Source of the DNA: DASRBO01 sp035653595
GTDB taxonomy: Bacteria > Actinomycetota > Acidimicrobiia > Acidimicrobiales > JAJPHE01
DNA: 26,747 nucleotides
Direction: 5' to 3'
Assembly: GCA_035653595.1 (NCBI GenBank)
Contig: DASRBO010000064.1
Coordinates: 1 to 26,747 of the forward strand
Below, piece after piece: positions 7,959 to 15,567 of the stretch. The notes under the pieces were generated by a model. That model had not been told where the DNA came from. It saw nothing but the letters and a program-made list of their open reading frames with translations, and did not search any database. The first letter of the stretch is position 1. Each line of letters opens with the position of its first letter. The position numbers and the translations under genes are program-made.

Positions 7959-8155
7959 CCTCCCTGGGCGGCCGTGAGAACCTCGACGGCGTCGCCCGCC
8001 CGCAGGGTGGTGGTGGACCAGAGGCTGCGGGGCACGACCTCGCCGTTGACCGCCACCGCCACGCCCCGCCCAGCGCATGACAGCACCGCCACCACCGAAG
8101 CCAGGTCGGTGCCGTCGACGAACTCGGCCGGCTCCCCGTTGAGCCGCAGGTTCAC
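7955..8155 (-). CDS. thiS: Sulfur carrier protein ThiS
   Basis: A 66-residue ubiquitin-like sulfur carrier. It starts MNLRLNGEP, has VAVAVNGEVVPRSLW in the middle, and ends TAAQGG; the C-terminal Gly-Gly is adenylated and converted to the thiocarboxylate that donates sulfur to ThiG. The length and ending fit the family fully. It overlaps thiO by 4 bases upstream and thiG by 4 bases downstream, so stoichiometry is probably set by translational coupling. The ThiF-type activating enzyme is not in the window. Confidence 0.95.
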   Translation of the reverse strand: MNLRLNGEPAEFVDGTDLASVVAVLSCAGRGVAVAVNGEVVPRSLWSTTTLRAGDAVEVLTAAQGG

Positions 8156-9300
8156 GCCGCCCGCTCCCCGAAGCGCAGGGGGCTGAACGGGGCGACCACG
8201 TCGGGGATCCGCCCGGTGAGGACCGCGGTCGCCACCGCCTGGGCGGTGACCGGGGTCAGCAGCACGCCGTTGCGGTAGTGGCCGGTGGCGAGGAAGACCC
8301 CCACCGGAGCGGCCGGGCCGATCAGGGGGGCGTTGTCGGGGGTGCCGGGTCGGAAGCCGGCCGACAGCTCGGCCACCTCAAGCTCGCGCAGCTCGGGAAC
8401 GACCGACCACGAGTCCCGCAGCAGGTCGTGCACGGCCCCCGCCGTGACCCGGGGGTCGTAGGCCTTCTCCTCCACGGTGGCCCCGATCACGACCTCCCCG
8501 TCGGCTCGGGGCACCAGGTACACCGACGACCCGGCCACCAGGGCCCGCAGGTTGAGCCCGATCAGGTCGGGGTCGGCCCCGGCCAGGCGGACCACCTGAC
8601 CCTTGACCGGCCGTACCGGCACCATGGTCGCCAGACCGTCGACCAGCCCCGACCAGGCTCCAGCCGCCACGACCACCGCAGCACAGGGATGGGCGTCATG
8701 GGCCGTCACCACCGCTGCCACCCGGCCCCTGGCGCTGTCGAGGCGCACCACCGCCTCGCGCACCAGGCGCACACCGGCGACCGAGCAGGCCTCCCGCAGA
8801 GCCCCCACCAGCCGGCGGGGGTCCACCTGGTGGTCCCCGGCGACGTGGAGACCGCCGCGCACCGACGGGGACAGAGAGGGCACCATCGCCCGGCACTGGC
8901 GGCTGGAGAGGCGGGCCACCTCGAGGCCCAGGCGCTCCTGGAAGGCCTGCAGGTCCCGCAGGGCGGCCAGGTCGTCGTTGTCGGCCGCCACGGCCAGGGT
9001 CCCGCAGGACCGGTAGCCGCAGGAGAGCCCGGTGGCATCCTCCAGCTCGGCGCAGAAGGCGGGATAGAGGGCGGCCGACTCGAGGTTCAGGCCGAGTAGC
9101 GGCTCCTCGCCGTAGTGGACCTCGGTGACGGGGGCGAGCATGCCGGCCGCCACCCGCCAGGCGCCCCGATCGGGGGCGGGGTCGAACACGGTCACCGAGG
9201 CACCGGCGCCGGCCAGCCTCCACGCCGTCGCCAGGCCGATGGGGCCCCCACCCACCACGGCCACGTCCGTGGCGCCGGTCGAGGGGGCGGAGGAGGTCAT
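8152..9300 (-). CDS. thiO: Glycine oxidase
   Basis: A 382-residue FAD-dependent amine oxidase of the DAO family that oxidises glycine to dehydroglycine, the third input of ThiG in aerobes. It shows the dinucleotide-binding motif VVGGGPIGLATAWRLA near residue 14, an acidic strand end VTVFDP, the WRVAAGMLAP segment near residue 47, and the C-terminal GVFLATGHYRNGVLLTP with the Gly-His-x-Arg substrate-binding turn typical of ThiO. It is the first gene of the thi operon. The gap to the divergent SDR is only 62 bases, so the promoters overlap; no thiamine riboswitch is recognisable in it. Confidence 0.92.
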   Translation of the reverse strand: MTSSAPSTGATDVAVVGGGPIGLATAWRLAGAGASVTVFDPAPDRGAWRVAAGMLAPVTEVHYGEEPLLGLNLESAALYPAFCAELEDATGLSCGYRSCGTLAVAADNDDLAALRDLQAFQERLGLEVARLSSRQCRAMVPSLSPSVRGGLHVAGDHQVDPRRLVGALREACSVAGVRLVREAVVRLDSARGRVAAVVTAHDAHPCAAVVVAAGAWSGLVDGLATMVPVRPVKGQVVRLAGADPDLIGLNLRALVAGSSVYLVPRADGEVVIGATVEEKAYDPRVTAGAVHDLLRDSWSVVPELRELEVAELSAGFRPGTPDNAPLIGPAAPVGVFLATGHYRNGVLLTPVTAQAVATAVLTGRIPDVVAPFSPLRFGERAA

Positions 9301-9362
9301 GGGCGATCGGCCCCGATCGTACCGGAGGCGCCAGGAGGGTCCGGCCGGTGCGATGCTGAGAC

Positions 9363-10217
9363 GTGGCCTTCCGATGGTCCTGGGACGGCAAGGTGGCCGT
9401 GGTCACCGGCGCCTCGTCCGGCATCGGCGCCCGCCTGGCCCTGGACCTGGCCGAACGAGGCACCACGGTCGTGGGGGTGGCCCGGCGCCGGACGGAGCTG
9501 GATCAGGTGATGGAGAGCTGCCGGCGCGCCGCCCCGGCCAGCCGGGCCATCGTCGCCGATCTGTCCGAGCCCGGCTGCGCCGAGGAGGTCATCGACCGGA
9601 CCAGACGGGAGATCGGGGGCCCCGACCTGGTGGTGAACAACGCGGCGGTGCCGATGCGGGTCCACGTCAGTCGGCTGACCGTCGACGAGGTGCGCCGGGC
9701 GATGGAGATCAACTTCATGGTCGCCGTACGCACGACCCTGGCGGTCCTGCCGACCATGCTCGCAGCCGGCAGCGGCCACGTGGTGAACATCGCGTCCATA
9801 GCCGGCCGGATCGGCAGCCCGCGGGAGTCGGCCTACACCGCAAGCAAGTTCGCGCTGACCGGGTTCACCGAGGCCGCCGCCGCCGACCTGGTAGGCACGG
9901 GGGTGCGGCTGCACCTGGTCTACCCCGGCCCCATCCAGACCGAAATCTGGACCAAGCTGGCCGAGCCGGCCGGATACCACGGCCGCTTCCACCCGCCTGA
10001 GCAGGTGAGCCGAGCGGTGATGGCCTGTGTGGCGGGGGGCCGCTTCGAGCGTTGGGTGCCCCGATGGATGGGGATCCTGCCCTCTGTGCGCAGCGCCGCC
10101 CCGCGGGCGTTCCTCACCGCCGCTGGCATCTTCGATCAGCGAGGAGTGAGGAAGGGAGCCCCCGCCGCCGACGGCGGCCGGATCAGCCGTCGCTCATCTG
10201 GAACAGCCGCAGGGTGA
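9363..10217 (+). CDS. Short-chain dehydrogenase/reductase (SDR)
   Basis: A 284-residue classical SDR starting at GTG. It has VVTGASSGIGARLAL near residue 14, NNAAVP near residue 95, NIASIAGRIG near residue 142 with the catalytic serine, and YTASKFALTGF near residue 158 with the catalytic Tyr-x-x-x-Lys. The cofactor motif and the basic residues after strand 2 (VARRR) suggest NADP. Substrate cannot be told. No good Shine-Dalgarno is seen before the start. The last 35 bases overlap the 3' end of the opposite-strand gene; the tail after about residue 250 is basic and low-complexity. Confidence 0.85.
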   Translation: MAFRWSWDGKVAVVTGASSGIGARLALDLAERGTTVVGVARRRTELDQVMESCRRAAPASRAIVADLSEPGCAEEVIDRTRREIGGPDLVVNNAAVPMRVHVSRLTVDEVRRAMEINFMVAVRTTLAVLPTMLAAGSGHVVNIASIAGRIGSPRESAYTASKFALTGFTEAAAADLVGTGVRLHLVYPGPIQTEIWTKLAEPAGYHGRFHPPEQVSRAVMACVAGGRFERWVPRWMGILPSVRSAAPRAFLTAAGIFDQRGVRKGAPAADGGRISRRSSGTAAG

Positions 10218-10794
10218 CCGATGTGGCCGGCGAGCCGGCCGAGCCGGTCGAACGGGCCGACCCGGTCGAACGGGCCGACCCGGTCGAGGTGGTCGAGGCC
10301 ACTGCGGTCACCCCCACCTCCCAGGTGTAGCTGTCGCTGCTCTGGCGGATGGCGATGACCTGCCGACCGGTGCCACCGTGGGCCACCCCGACAGAGCGCA
10401 CGTTCCAGCCCAGATCCCGCAGCTCCCCGGCGTAGAAGCCGACCACGTCGTCCACCGCCGCCGGTACCCGGAGCTGGAGGCTGGCGTCGTACTGGCTGGC
10501 TCCGGCCGCCCGGTTGAGATAGCCGGCCGCCGTCGAGCCCATTGGCACCACCAGGGCGTCGACCACGTCGGCCGGGGGCTGGCCGAGGGTGATCAACGGG
10601 GCCAGGAACGGTCGGGCCGGGGTGGGGGACAGGTCGGTGGTGGTGGAGACCGGTGTGGTCGGTCCCGACCGGAGCGCTTCGATGGCGAAGGCGACCACCA
10701 CCGCCACCGCCATGAGCACCACCGCGATGGCGACCAGGGGGCCGCTGAAGCGGCGGGAGGGCGGGGCGTCGCTGAAGGCCAACGGCTCGGACAT
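10183..10794 (-). CDS. Membrane-anchored protein with C-terminal STGSAR repeats, unknown function
   Basis: A 203-residue protein that I do not recognise. Residues 20-42 (LVAIAVVLMAVAVVVAFAI) form one membrane segment after a short polar N-terminus, so most of the protein is probably extracytoplasmic. A Pro/Thr-rich linker follows, then a folded region of about 110 residues with VDDVVGFYAGELRDLGWNVRSV, a pattern also seen in small secreted or lipoprotein-like domains. Near the C-terminus is a Ser/Gly/Ala repeat made by an 18-base tandem duplication, followed by a strand-like end TSVTLRLFQM. It overlaps the convergent SDR gene by 35 bases. Confidence 0.65.
   Translation of the reverse strand: MSEPLAFSDAPPSRRFSGPLVAIAVVLMAVAVVVAFAIEALRSGPTTPVSTTTDLSPTPARPFLAPLITLGQPPADVVDALVVPMGSTAAGYLNRAAGASQYDASLQLRVPAAVDDVVGFYAGELRDLGWNVRSVGVAHGGTGRQVIAIRQSSDSYTWEVGVTAVASTTSTGSARSTGSARSTGSAGSPATSVTLRLFQMSDG
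10232..10285. repeat. 18-base tandem repeat within the membrane-anchored protein gene
   Basis: Two perfect copies of GAACGGGCCGACCCGGTC stand at 10250-10267 and 10268-10285, with a diverged third copy just before (10232-10249). On the minus strand they encode Ser-Thr-Gly-Ser-Ala-Arg units. In-frame units of 18 bases allow copy number to vary without breaking the protein. Confidence 0.8.
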
Positions 10795-10848
10795 CGCCGC
10801 CCGATGCTACCGGGCGCCCCGTGCCGACTCAGGGGCCGGCCGAATGCC

Positions 10849-11592
10849 TCAGGTGGCCCGGGCCCACCGCAGCACGACGCCCTCCTGTTGCAGGGACCGG
10901 CGGAACCACAGGACAGAAAGGGCGATGGCCCCAACGGTCAAGGTCGTCGAGGTGGCGGTGCGCAGCACCAGGAAGGCACCGATGGAGGAGTTGAGGAGGA
11001 GTGCGAGGGTGGTGGCCCCGTTGACGGCGTAGACCAGGGCCCACAGCAGGGAGATGCGGCCGAAGAAGCGCCGCACGGCCTGGTTGGCGACCAGCCCGTC
11101 GGGGAGGGGGCAGAAGTCATTGGCCAGGCGCTCGGCCAGGGGGCGGCCGGAGCGCAGCGACAGGAGGAACAGGCCGGCCACCATGAAGGTGCCCAGGGTG
11201 GGCTGCAGGAAGTACACGAAGGCGCTGCCGGTGGCCAGGCCGATCACCGTCCGCACGGTGAACAGGGCCGAGCCCAACAGGAGGATGCCCGGTATGCGCT
11301 GCCCGGTGACCACCCGGCGGGCCACGGCGGCGTAGGACCACAGCAGGGCGGCCACCAGCGCCCAGCGCAGGCTGAGCTGCCAGAGGATCACGTAGAAGAG
11401 CGCCAGCGGCACCAGGGTGGCCTCGAGGAGGTGGGCGCCGGCGGAGCGGGCGATGTGCCGGAAGGCAGGCAGGTGCACCGTGTGCCCCGGCGCCGGCCGG
11501 GCCGGTTCGGGGGACAGCGGAGCACCCTCCGCGTCGTCCACCCCCGGTGCTGCGCCGGGATCGGCTGCTGCTGACACCGGGACGGAGGCCAC
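10849..11592 (-). CDS. VC0807-like integral membrane protein
   Basis: A 247-residue membrane protein with about six hydrophobic segments, after a Pro/Ala-rich N-terminus of about 45 residues. Segments include LLEATLVPLALFYVILW, WALVAALLWSYAAVA, IPGILLLGSALFTVRTVIGLATGS, FMVAGLFLLSL, ISLLWALVYAVNGATTLALLL and TLTVGAIALSVLW. The LQPTLGTFMVAG and RPLAERLANDFCPLP stretches resemble the VC0807/septation-protein-A-like family, whose role is not established. It is divergent from the plsY-like gene with 98 bases between. Confidence 0.7.
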   Translation of the reverse strand: MASVPVSAAADPGAAPGVDDAEGAPLSPEPARPAPGHTVHLPAFRHIARSAGAHLLEATLVPLALFYVILWQLSLRWALVAALLWSYAAVARRVVTGQRIPGILLLGSALFTVRTVIGLATGSAFVYFLQPTLGTFMVAGLFLLSLRSGRPLAERLANDFCPLPDGLVANQAVRRFFGRISLLWALVYAVNGATTLALLLNSSIGAFLVLRTATSTTLTVGAIALSVLWFRRSLQQEGVVLRWARAT

Positions 11593-11616
11593 TCCACAGT
11601 GTCGGCCGACGGCCCT

Positions 11617-11640
11617 CGGGCCTTGAGCGGGCCCGTTTTT
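11617..11640 (+). terminator. Intrinsic terminator-like hairpin with T run upstream of plsY-like gene
   Basis: CGGGCC (11617-11622) and GGCCCG (11630-11635) pair around a 7-base loop and are followed directly by TTTTT (11636-11640), the form of a Rho-independent terminator on the plus strand. The place is odd: it is between two divergent starts, with no plus-strand gene ending nearby. A second small hairpin, GCCCG-TAG-CGGGC (11652-11664), follows before the Shine-Dalgarno of the next gene, so a leader attenuator is one possibility. Confidence 0.5.
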
Positions 11641-11690
11641 GATCGTCCTCGGCCCGTAGCGGGCATGAGAGGATAGGGAGGGAGGTCCTG

Positions 11691-12374
11691 TTGAGCAGAA
11701 TCGCCACGCTGGCCTTTGCCTACCTGGTCGGGGCCGTCCCGTTCTCCAACCTGTTCGCGGCCCGCCTGTCCGGCGTCGACCTGCGCCAGGTCGGATCGGG
11801 GACCGTGTCGGGCACAGCCCTGTACCGGGTGGCCGGATTCAAGCCCCTGGCGGTGGCCGGGGTACTCGACGTCGCCAAGGGGGGCCTGGTGGCGACCTTG
11901 GCCCGGCGGGCGTCGCGTCGGGCCGCCACGCCCTCCGCCGACGATCCTGGGGGCGGTCCGACCCCTGCCAAGGGCTGGCGGGCACCGACCGGCACCGAGG
12001 CGGCCGCCGCCGGCATGGTCGTGGTGGGCCACAACTGGTCGCCGTTCCTTCACGGGGCCGGTGGCCGGGGGGTCTCGCCCGCCCTTGGCGCACTGGCGGT
12101 GGTCGCTCCGGAAGGCTCCCTACTCCTGCTGGCCGGACTGGTGGCGGGCCGGCTCACCCGGCAGACCGGGCTGGGAACCTTCGCCTCCCAGCTGGCCCTG
12201 GCGCCCGCCCTCGCTGCCCGGCGGGGCCCGGCCGGCGGCCTGGCCGGCCTGGCCATGGTGGTCCCGATGCTGGCCAAGCGCCTGCTGGGCAACGCGCCGC
12301 CCAAGCCCGACGCCCCTGCCAGGGTGTACATGGCCCGGCTCCTGTTCGACCGCGACGAGTGGGACGAGCTCTGA
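11691..12374 (+). CDS. PlsY-like glycerol-3-phosphate acyltransferase
   Basis: A 227-residue membrane protein resembling PlsY, which moves an acyl group from acyl-phosphate to glycerol-3-phosphate at the membrane. It begins FAYLVGAVPFSNLFAARLSG like PlsY, has DLRQVGSGTVSGTALYRVAG in place of the usual GSGNxGATN motif, LDVAKGG, and GHNWSPFLHGAGGRGVSPALG in place of the usual GGKGVAT motif. Two of the conserved motifs are therefore altered, and an insert of about 20 residues with Arg, Pro and Ala lies before the last motif. It may be a divergent enzyme or a paralogue. The TTG start at 11691 follows a strong GGGAGGGAGGT (11676-11686). Its stop overlaps the next ATG. Confidence 0.72.
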   Translation: MSRIATLAFAYLVGAVPFSNLFAARLSGVDLRQVGSGTVSGTALYRVAGFKPLAVAGVLDVAKGGLVATLARRASRRAATPSADDPGGGPTPAKGWRAPTGTEAAAAGMVVVGHNWSPFLHGAGGRGVSPALGALAVVAPEGSLLLLAGLVAGRLTRQTGLGTFASQLALAPALAARRGPAGGLAGLAMVVPMLAKRLLGNAPPKPDAPARVYMARLLFDRDEWDEL

Positions 12375-13693
12375 TGGCGGTCCCCCGGGTCCTGCGGGCC
12401 GGCGACTACCGCGATCTCCTGATCGCCGAGTCGGTGTCGGCGCTGGGCGACTGGATGGGCACGGTCGCCTTCATCGCCCTCGTCTTCGCCATCACCCACT
12501 CGGCGACCGCAGTCGGCGGCATGCTGACCCTCCGCCTGGCCCCGGCGGCGGTCGCCGGTCCGGTTGCGGCCCGGATCGTCGCCCGGTGGAACCCCCGGCG
12601 GACCATGCTCGCCATGAACGCCATCCGGGCCGGCATCGTGGCCGCCATCCCCTTCGTCCAGGCAGTGTGGTGGGTCTTCTTCTGGGCCTTCTTCCTCGAG
12701 CTGTGCAGCCTGATCTTCCTGCCGGCACGGGACGGATCGATCATCCACCTGCTCAACGACGAGGACGACCTGACCCTCGCCAACGGGCTGATCCTGGGCT
12801 CGTCCTATGGGACGCTCCCCCTGGGCGCGGCGCTGTTCACCCTCATCACCGCCGTCAGCGGCAAGGCCGTCACGTTCCTGCCCGGCGGTCGCTTCGCCAT
12901 CGCCTTCTGGCTCGACGCCGCCACCTTCGTCCTCGGCTACGTCCTAATCGCCCGTATCACGTCCCTACGCGGGGTGCACCCGGCGCTGGAGGACCCTGAG
13001 TCGGACTCAATGGGAAGCATGCCGTTCCTGTCCGCGCTGCGCCTCCCGCTGGTCAGGGGAGCCTTGCCCCCCGTGCTGGGAGTGGCCATCGGCCTGGGGT
13101 CGTTGTTCTCGTTGGGCATCGACTACGTCCGCCACGACCTCAATGCCTCCGACAGCGAGTTCGGAGCTCTCATCATCCTCTTCGGCGTCGGCGCTGCCAT
13201 CGGGATGGCGGTACTGCAGATCCGCCGGCCCAAACAGCCCCTCCGGGTGCTGCGGCCGGGGGTGACCGCCATCGGCCTCATCCTCGCCGGCATGAGCCTG
13301 GCCCCCAACCTGTGGGCCGCCTTCGCCGGCGCCGTCGGGTTCGGGGCGGCGGCGTCCTACGCCATGGTCGGGGGCATGACAGGCATCCAGAAGGCCTTGA
13401 AGGATGACACCGAGCGCCAGCTGGCCTTCGCCGCCTTCCATGTCGGGCTGCGCATCGCCCTGGTGCTGGGGGCACTGGGCGCCGGGGCCGCCGGTGACCT
13501 GATCAAGCACACCTCGTTCCCCGGCGTCGGCCGGCTGGCGCCGACGCGGGCGGTGCTGTTCGCCTGTGGGCTGGTGATCGTGGCGGCGGCATGGATTTTC
13601 GGAGGGAGCATCCAGGCTGCGGTGGAAGACGGCCAGGGCGGCCCGTCTCAGGAGGCCCAGCCCTCCAGTATCCGCGCCTCGTCCACCAGGTGA
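12374..13693 (+). CDS. MFS transporter
   Basis: A 439-residue membrane transporter with 10-12 hydrophobic segments. The N-terminus LRAGDYRDLLIAESVSALGDWMGTVAFIALVF is typical of the EntS/MFS_3-type subgroup, and RWNPRRTMLAMNAIRAG after segment 2-3 is the usual cytoplasmic loop (motif A-like). A second half begins after about residue 210 with LPLVRGALPPVLGVAIGLGS. The C-terminus is a polar tail. The ATG at 12374 shares its first base with the plsY-like stop, so the two are coupled. This is reminiscent of LplT with an acyltransferase, but the substrate is not evident. Its 3' end overlaps the opposite DUF2505 gene by 46 bases. Confidence 0.85.
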   Translation: MAVPRVLRAGDYRDLLIAESVSALGDWMGTVAFIALVFAITHSATAVGGMLTLRLAPAAVAGPVAARIVARWNPRRTMLAMNAIRAGIVAAIPFVQAVWWVFFWAFFLELCSLIFLPARDGSIIHLLNDEDDLTLANGLILGSSYGTLPLGAALFTLITAVSGKAVTFLPGGRFAIAFWLDAATFVLGYVLIARITSLRGVHPALEDPESDSMGSMPFLSALRLPLVRGALPPVLGVAIGLGSLFSLGIDYVRHDLNASDSEFGALIILFGVGAAIGMAVLQIRRPKQPLRVLRPGVTAIGLILAGMSLAPNLWAAFAGAVGFGAAASYAMVGGMTGIQKALKDDTERQLAFAAFHVGLRIALVLGALGAGAAGDLIKHTSFPGVGRLAPTRAVLFACGLVIVAAAWIFGGSIQAAVEDGQGGPSQEAQPSSIRASSTR

Positions 13694-14133
13694 TCGCGCA
13701 TCCCGCTGAGGATGGCCCGCTCTACCAGTGGCCCCACCAGCGGGTAGCGCACGACCAGGTCACCCTCGACCACCTGGTCGGTCCCCTCGTCGGCTTCGTG
13801 GAAGTAGTACTGGCCTTGACATGACAGGCGGTTGGCGTAGTAGTCGGGCAGTATCCGGAACTCGGCCTGGTGGTCGCTCCGGCGCATCTGCGACTCCTGC
13901 ACCCAGGTGAGCTTGGCCGGATCGAGCACACGCCGGGCGGCCGAGGGCAGCTGGCCGGCGAAGCGGTAGCGGACTCGCAGGACCACAACCTCACCCTCCT
14001 CGGCCAGGTCGAGGACTTCGGGCTCGCCGAGGTTGGGCATCTCGCCCAAGGCTCGGTAGAAACCGGGGTCGAGGAAGGCGTCCTCCACCAGCGTGCGGGG
14101 CGCTCGGATCGCCTGGGTCAGCCGGAAGCGCAT
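13648..14133 (-). CDS. DUF2505 family protein (START/polyketide-cyclase-like fold)
   Basis: A 161-residue protein beginning MRFRLTQAIRAP, a start typical for DUF2505, an actinobacterial family related to the START/SRPBCC ligand-binding fold. Visible landmarks are LGEPEVLDLAEEGEVVVLRVRYRFAGQLPSAARRVLDP and a C-terminal amphipathic helix GPLVERAILSGMRDHLVDEARIL, which in this fold closes the pocket. An unrelated upstream in-frame extension crosses the tRNA gene and is rejected, so ATG 14133 is used. Ligand unknown. Confidence 0.8.
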   Translation of the reverse strand: MRFRLTQAIRAPRTLVEDAFLDPGFYRALGEMPNLGEPEVLDLAEEGEVVVLRVRYRFAGQLPSAARRVLDPAKLTWVQESQMRRSDHQAEFRILPDYYANRLSCQGQYYFHEADEGTDQVVEGDLVVRYPLVGPLVERAILSGMRDHLVDEARILEGWAS

Positions 14134-14175
14134 TGTGGGTGAGCCTACGGCCCGCCCACTATGGTGAGCCCCGCC

Positions 14176-14247
14176 GGCGGCGTGGCCGAGTGGCTTAGGC
14201 AAGGGCCTGCAAAGCCCTGTACCCGGGTTCGATTCCCGGCGCCGCCT
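14176..14247 (+). tRNA. tRNA-Cys (anticodon GCA)
   Basis: A 72-base cloverleaf without encoded CCA. The acceptor stem GGCGGCG pairs with CGCCGCC (14240-14246), the D-arm is GCC-GAGTGGCTTA-GGC, the anticodon loop CTGCAAA is held by GGGC/GCCC and reads GCA, and the T-arm is CCGGG-TTCGATT-CCCGG. A -10-like TATGGT lies about 11 bases upstream. The integrase gene begins 150 bases downstream, so this tRNA is the likely integration target. Confidence 0.95.
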
Positions 14248-14253
14248 CAAGCG

Positions 14254-14307
14254 CTGGGACCGATAAAGTCCCAGGTCAGACACTGTTTTCGCCAGCCAGG
14301 CAGTGTC
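14254..14307. repeat. Two tandem perfect inverted repeats between tRNA-Cys and integrase
   Basis: The first is CTGGGAC (14254-14260) with GTCCCAG (14268-14274) around the 7-base loop CGATAAA. The second is GACACTG (14279-14285) with CAGTGTC (14301-14307) around 15 bases. They may be the tRNA terminator, integrase or excisionase binding sites of the attachment region, or both. Confidence 0.6.
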
Positions 14308-14398
14308 CGATGGAGTCCCGGGTTGGCCACCAGAATCCGTTGATTCGCTCACCGCGTGCTCACTTTTCGCTCACTCGGTGGCGGGGGAGGTGGTCGAC

Positions 14399-15526
14399 AT
14401 GGGCTTCGTCGAGAGGCGTTCTGCCAACACCGGTTACCGGGCCCGGTACCGCGATCCGCTGGGCCGCCAGCGCAGCCGCTCGTTCGCTCGCAAGGCCGAC
14501 GCGCAGCGCTTCCTGCTGGAGATGGAGTCGGACAAGGCTCGGGGCAACTGGATCGACCCGCGCGGTGCCGACGTGGCCCTGGCCGAGTGGGCCGAGGAGT
14601 TCCTGCGCCTCGGCCGGCGGCTGGCGGCCACGACGCAGCAGACCTACCGGCGCGACCTCGACAAGTACGTGCTGCCCCGATTCGGCGCCTACCGGATAGG
14701 GCGCATCCCGCCCGACGAGATCGAGAACTGGCTCAACGACGAGATCGACGCCGGCATCGCCCCCTCCTCAGTCCACCGCCACTACCGCACCCTCCGCCGG
14801 ATGCTGCAGGTGGCGGTGGACAAGCAGAAGCTGCTGGCCAACCCGTGCCTGCGCGTGCAGCCGCCCCGCGTGCCGGGCCGGGAGATGGTCTTCCTGGGTT
14901 GGGAGCAGGCGGCCGGCCTCGCCAACGCCCACTCGGACCGGTACCGGGCGCTCATCTACCTGGCGGTGGACTCCGGCATGCGCTGGAGCGAGCTCATCGG
15001 GCTGCGCCGGGCCCGGGTCGACCTGCGCACGCGCAAGGTGCGGGTGACCGAGCAGCTGATCCGCCTGGATGCCGGTGAGTGGATCCGCAAGGAGCCCAAG
15101 ACACCGTCGTCGGTCCGATCCATCACGATCTCATCGTTCACCGCCGGGCTGCTGGCCCACCACCTGGACCACTTTGCCGAGCCGGGCGTGGACGGCCTCG
15201 TGTTCGTCAACGAGGCAGGCCACCCGCTCATCTCCTCGAGCTTCTGGAACAACCACTTCCGCCGGGCGCTGCGCCGGGCCGGGGTGTCCTGCCGGTTCCA
15301 TGATCTGAGGCACTCGAGCGTGGCCCTGGCGATTGCCGAGGGCGCCCACCCCAAGGCCATCCAGACCCGCATGGGCCACTCCTCGATCAACGTCACCCTC
15401 GACCGCTACGGCCACCTCTTCCCGGAGCTGGACGAGTCGATCGCAACGGCGTTCGGGGAGAGGCTGGCCGCCGTCCAGGCGTCGGGCCTGGCGGCTGGGG
15501 TCCCGGCCGCTGCTGGGCGGGCGTGA
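14399..15526 (+). CDS. int: Tyrosine recombinase (site-specific integrase)
   Basis: A 375-residue phage-type integrase. An N-terminal arm-binding domain (GYRARYRDPLGRQRSRSF) is followed by a SAM-like core-binding domain (residues about 60-160) and a catalytic domain. Catalytic residues visible are the Arg in SGMRWSELIGLRR (about residue 195), the HDLRH box (about residue 300), the GH of MGHSSINVTL (about residue 326) and the tyrosine in DRYGHLFPE (about residue 336). All needed residues are present, so it may be active. ATG 14399 is preceded by GGGGGAGG (14383-14390). The position beside tRNA-Cys implies insertion there. Confidence 0.94.
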   Translation: MGFVERRSANTGYRARYRDPLGRQRSRSFARKADAQRFLLEMESDKARGNWIDPRGADVALAEWAEEFLRLGRRLAATTQQTYRRDLDKYVLPRFGAYRIGRIPPDEIENWLNDEIDAGIAPSSVHRHYRTLRRMLQVAVDKQKLLANPCLRVQPPRVPGREMVFLGWEQAAGLANAHSDRYRALIYLAVDSGMRWSELIGLRRARVDLRTRKVRVTEQLIRLDAGEWIRKEPKTPSSVRSITISSFTAGLLAHHLDHFAEPGVDGLVFVNEAGHPLISSSFWNNHFRRALRRAGVSCRFHDLRHSSVALAIAEGAHPKAIQTRMGHSSINVTLDRYGHLFPELDESIATAFGERLAAVQASGLAAGVPAAAGRA

Positions 15527-15567
15527 TAGCCCGCGAAGTTCTGGGCCCCCACCGGCCTAGTGAGGGC

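Noticed and set aside
9301..9362. CTGAGA at about 9355-9360, a piece of the TPP riboswitch consensus, close to thiO
   Set aside because: It is on the plus strand, opposite to thiO, and none of the other conserved thiamine-box parts are present; the gap is too short.
14314..14340. CCCGGGTT followed by GGCCACCA just before int, looking like part of a second tRNA T-arm and CCA end
   Set aside because: Only eight bases match the tRNA-Cys T-arm and no acceptor stem can be folded; too little to call an attachment-site copy.
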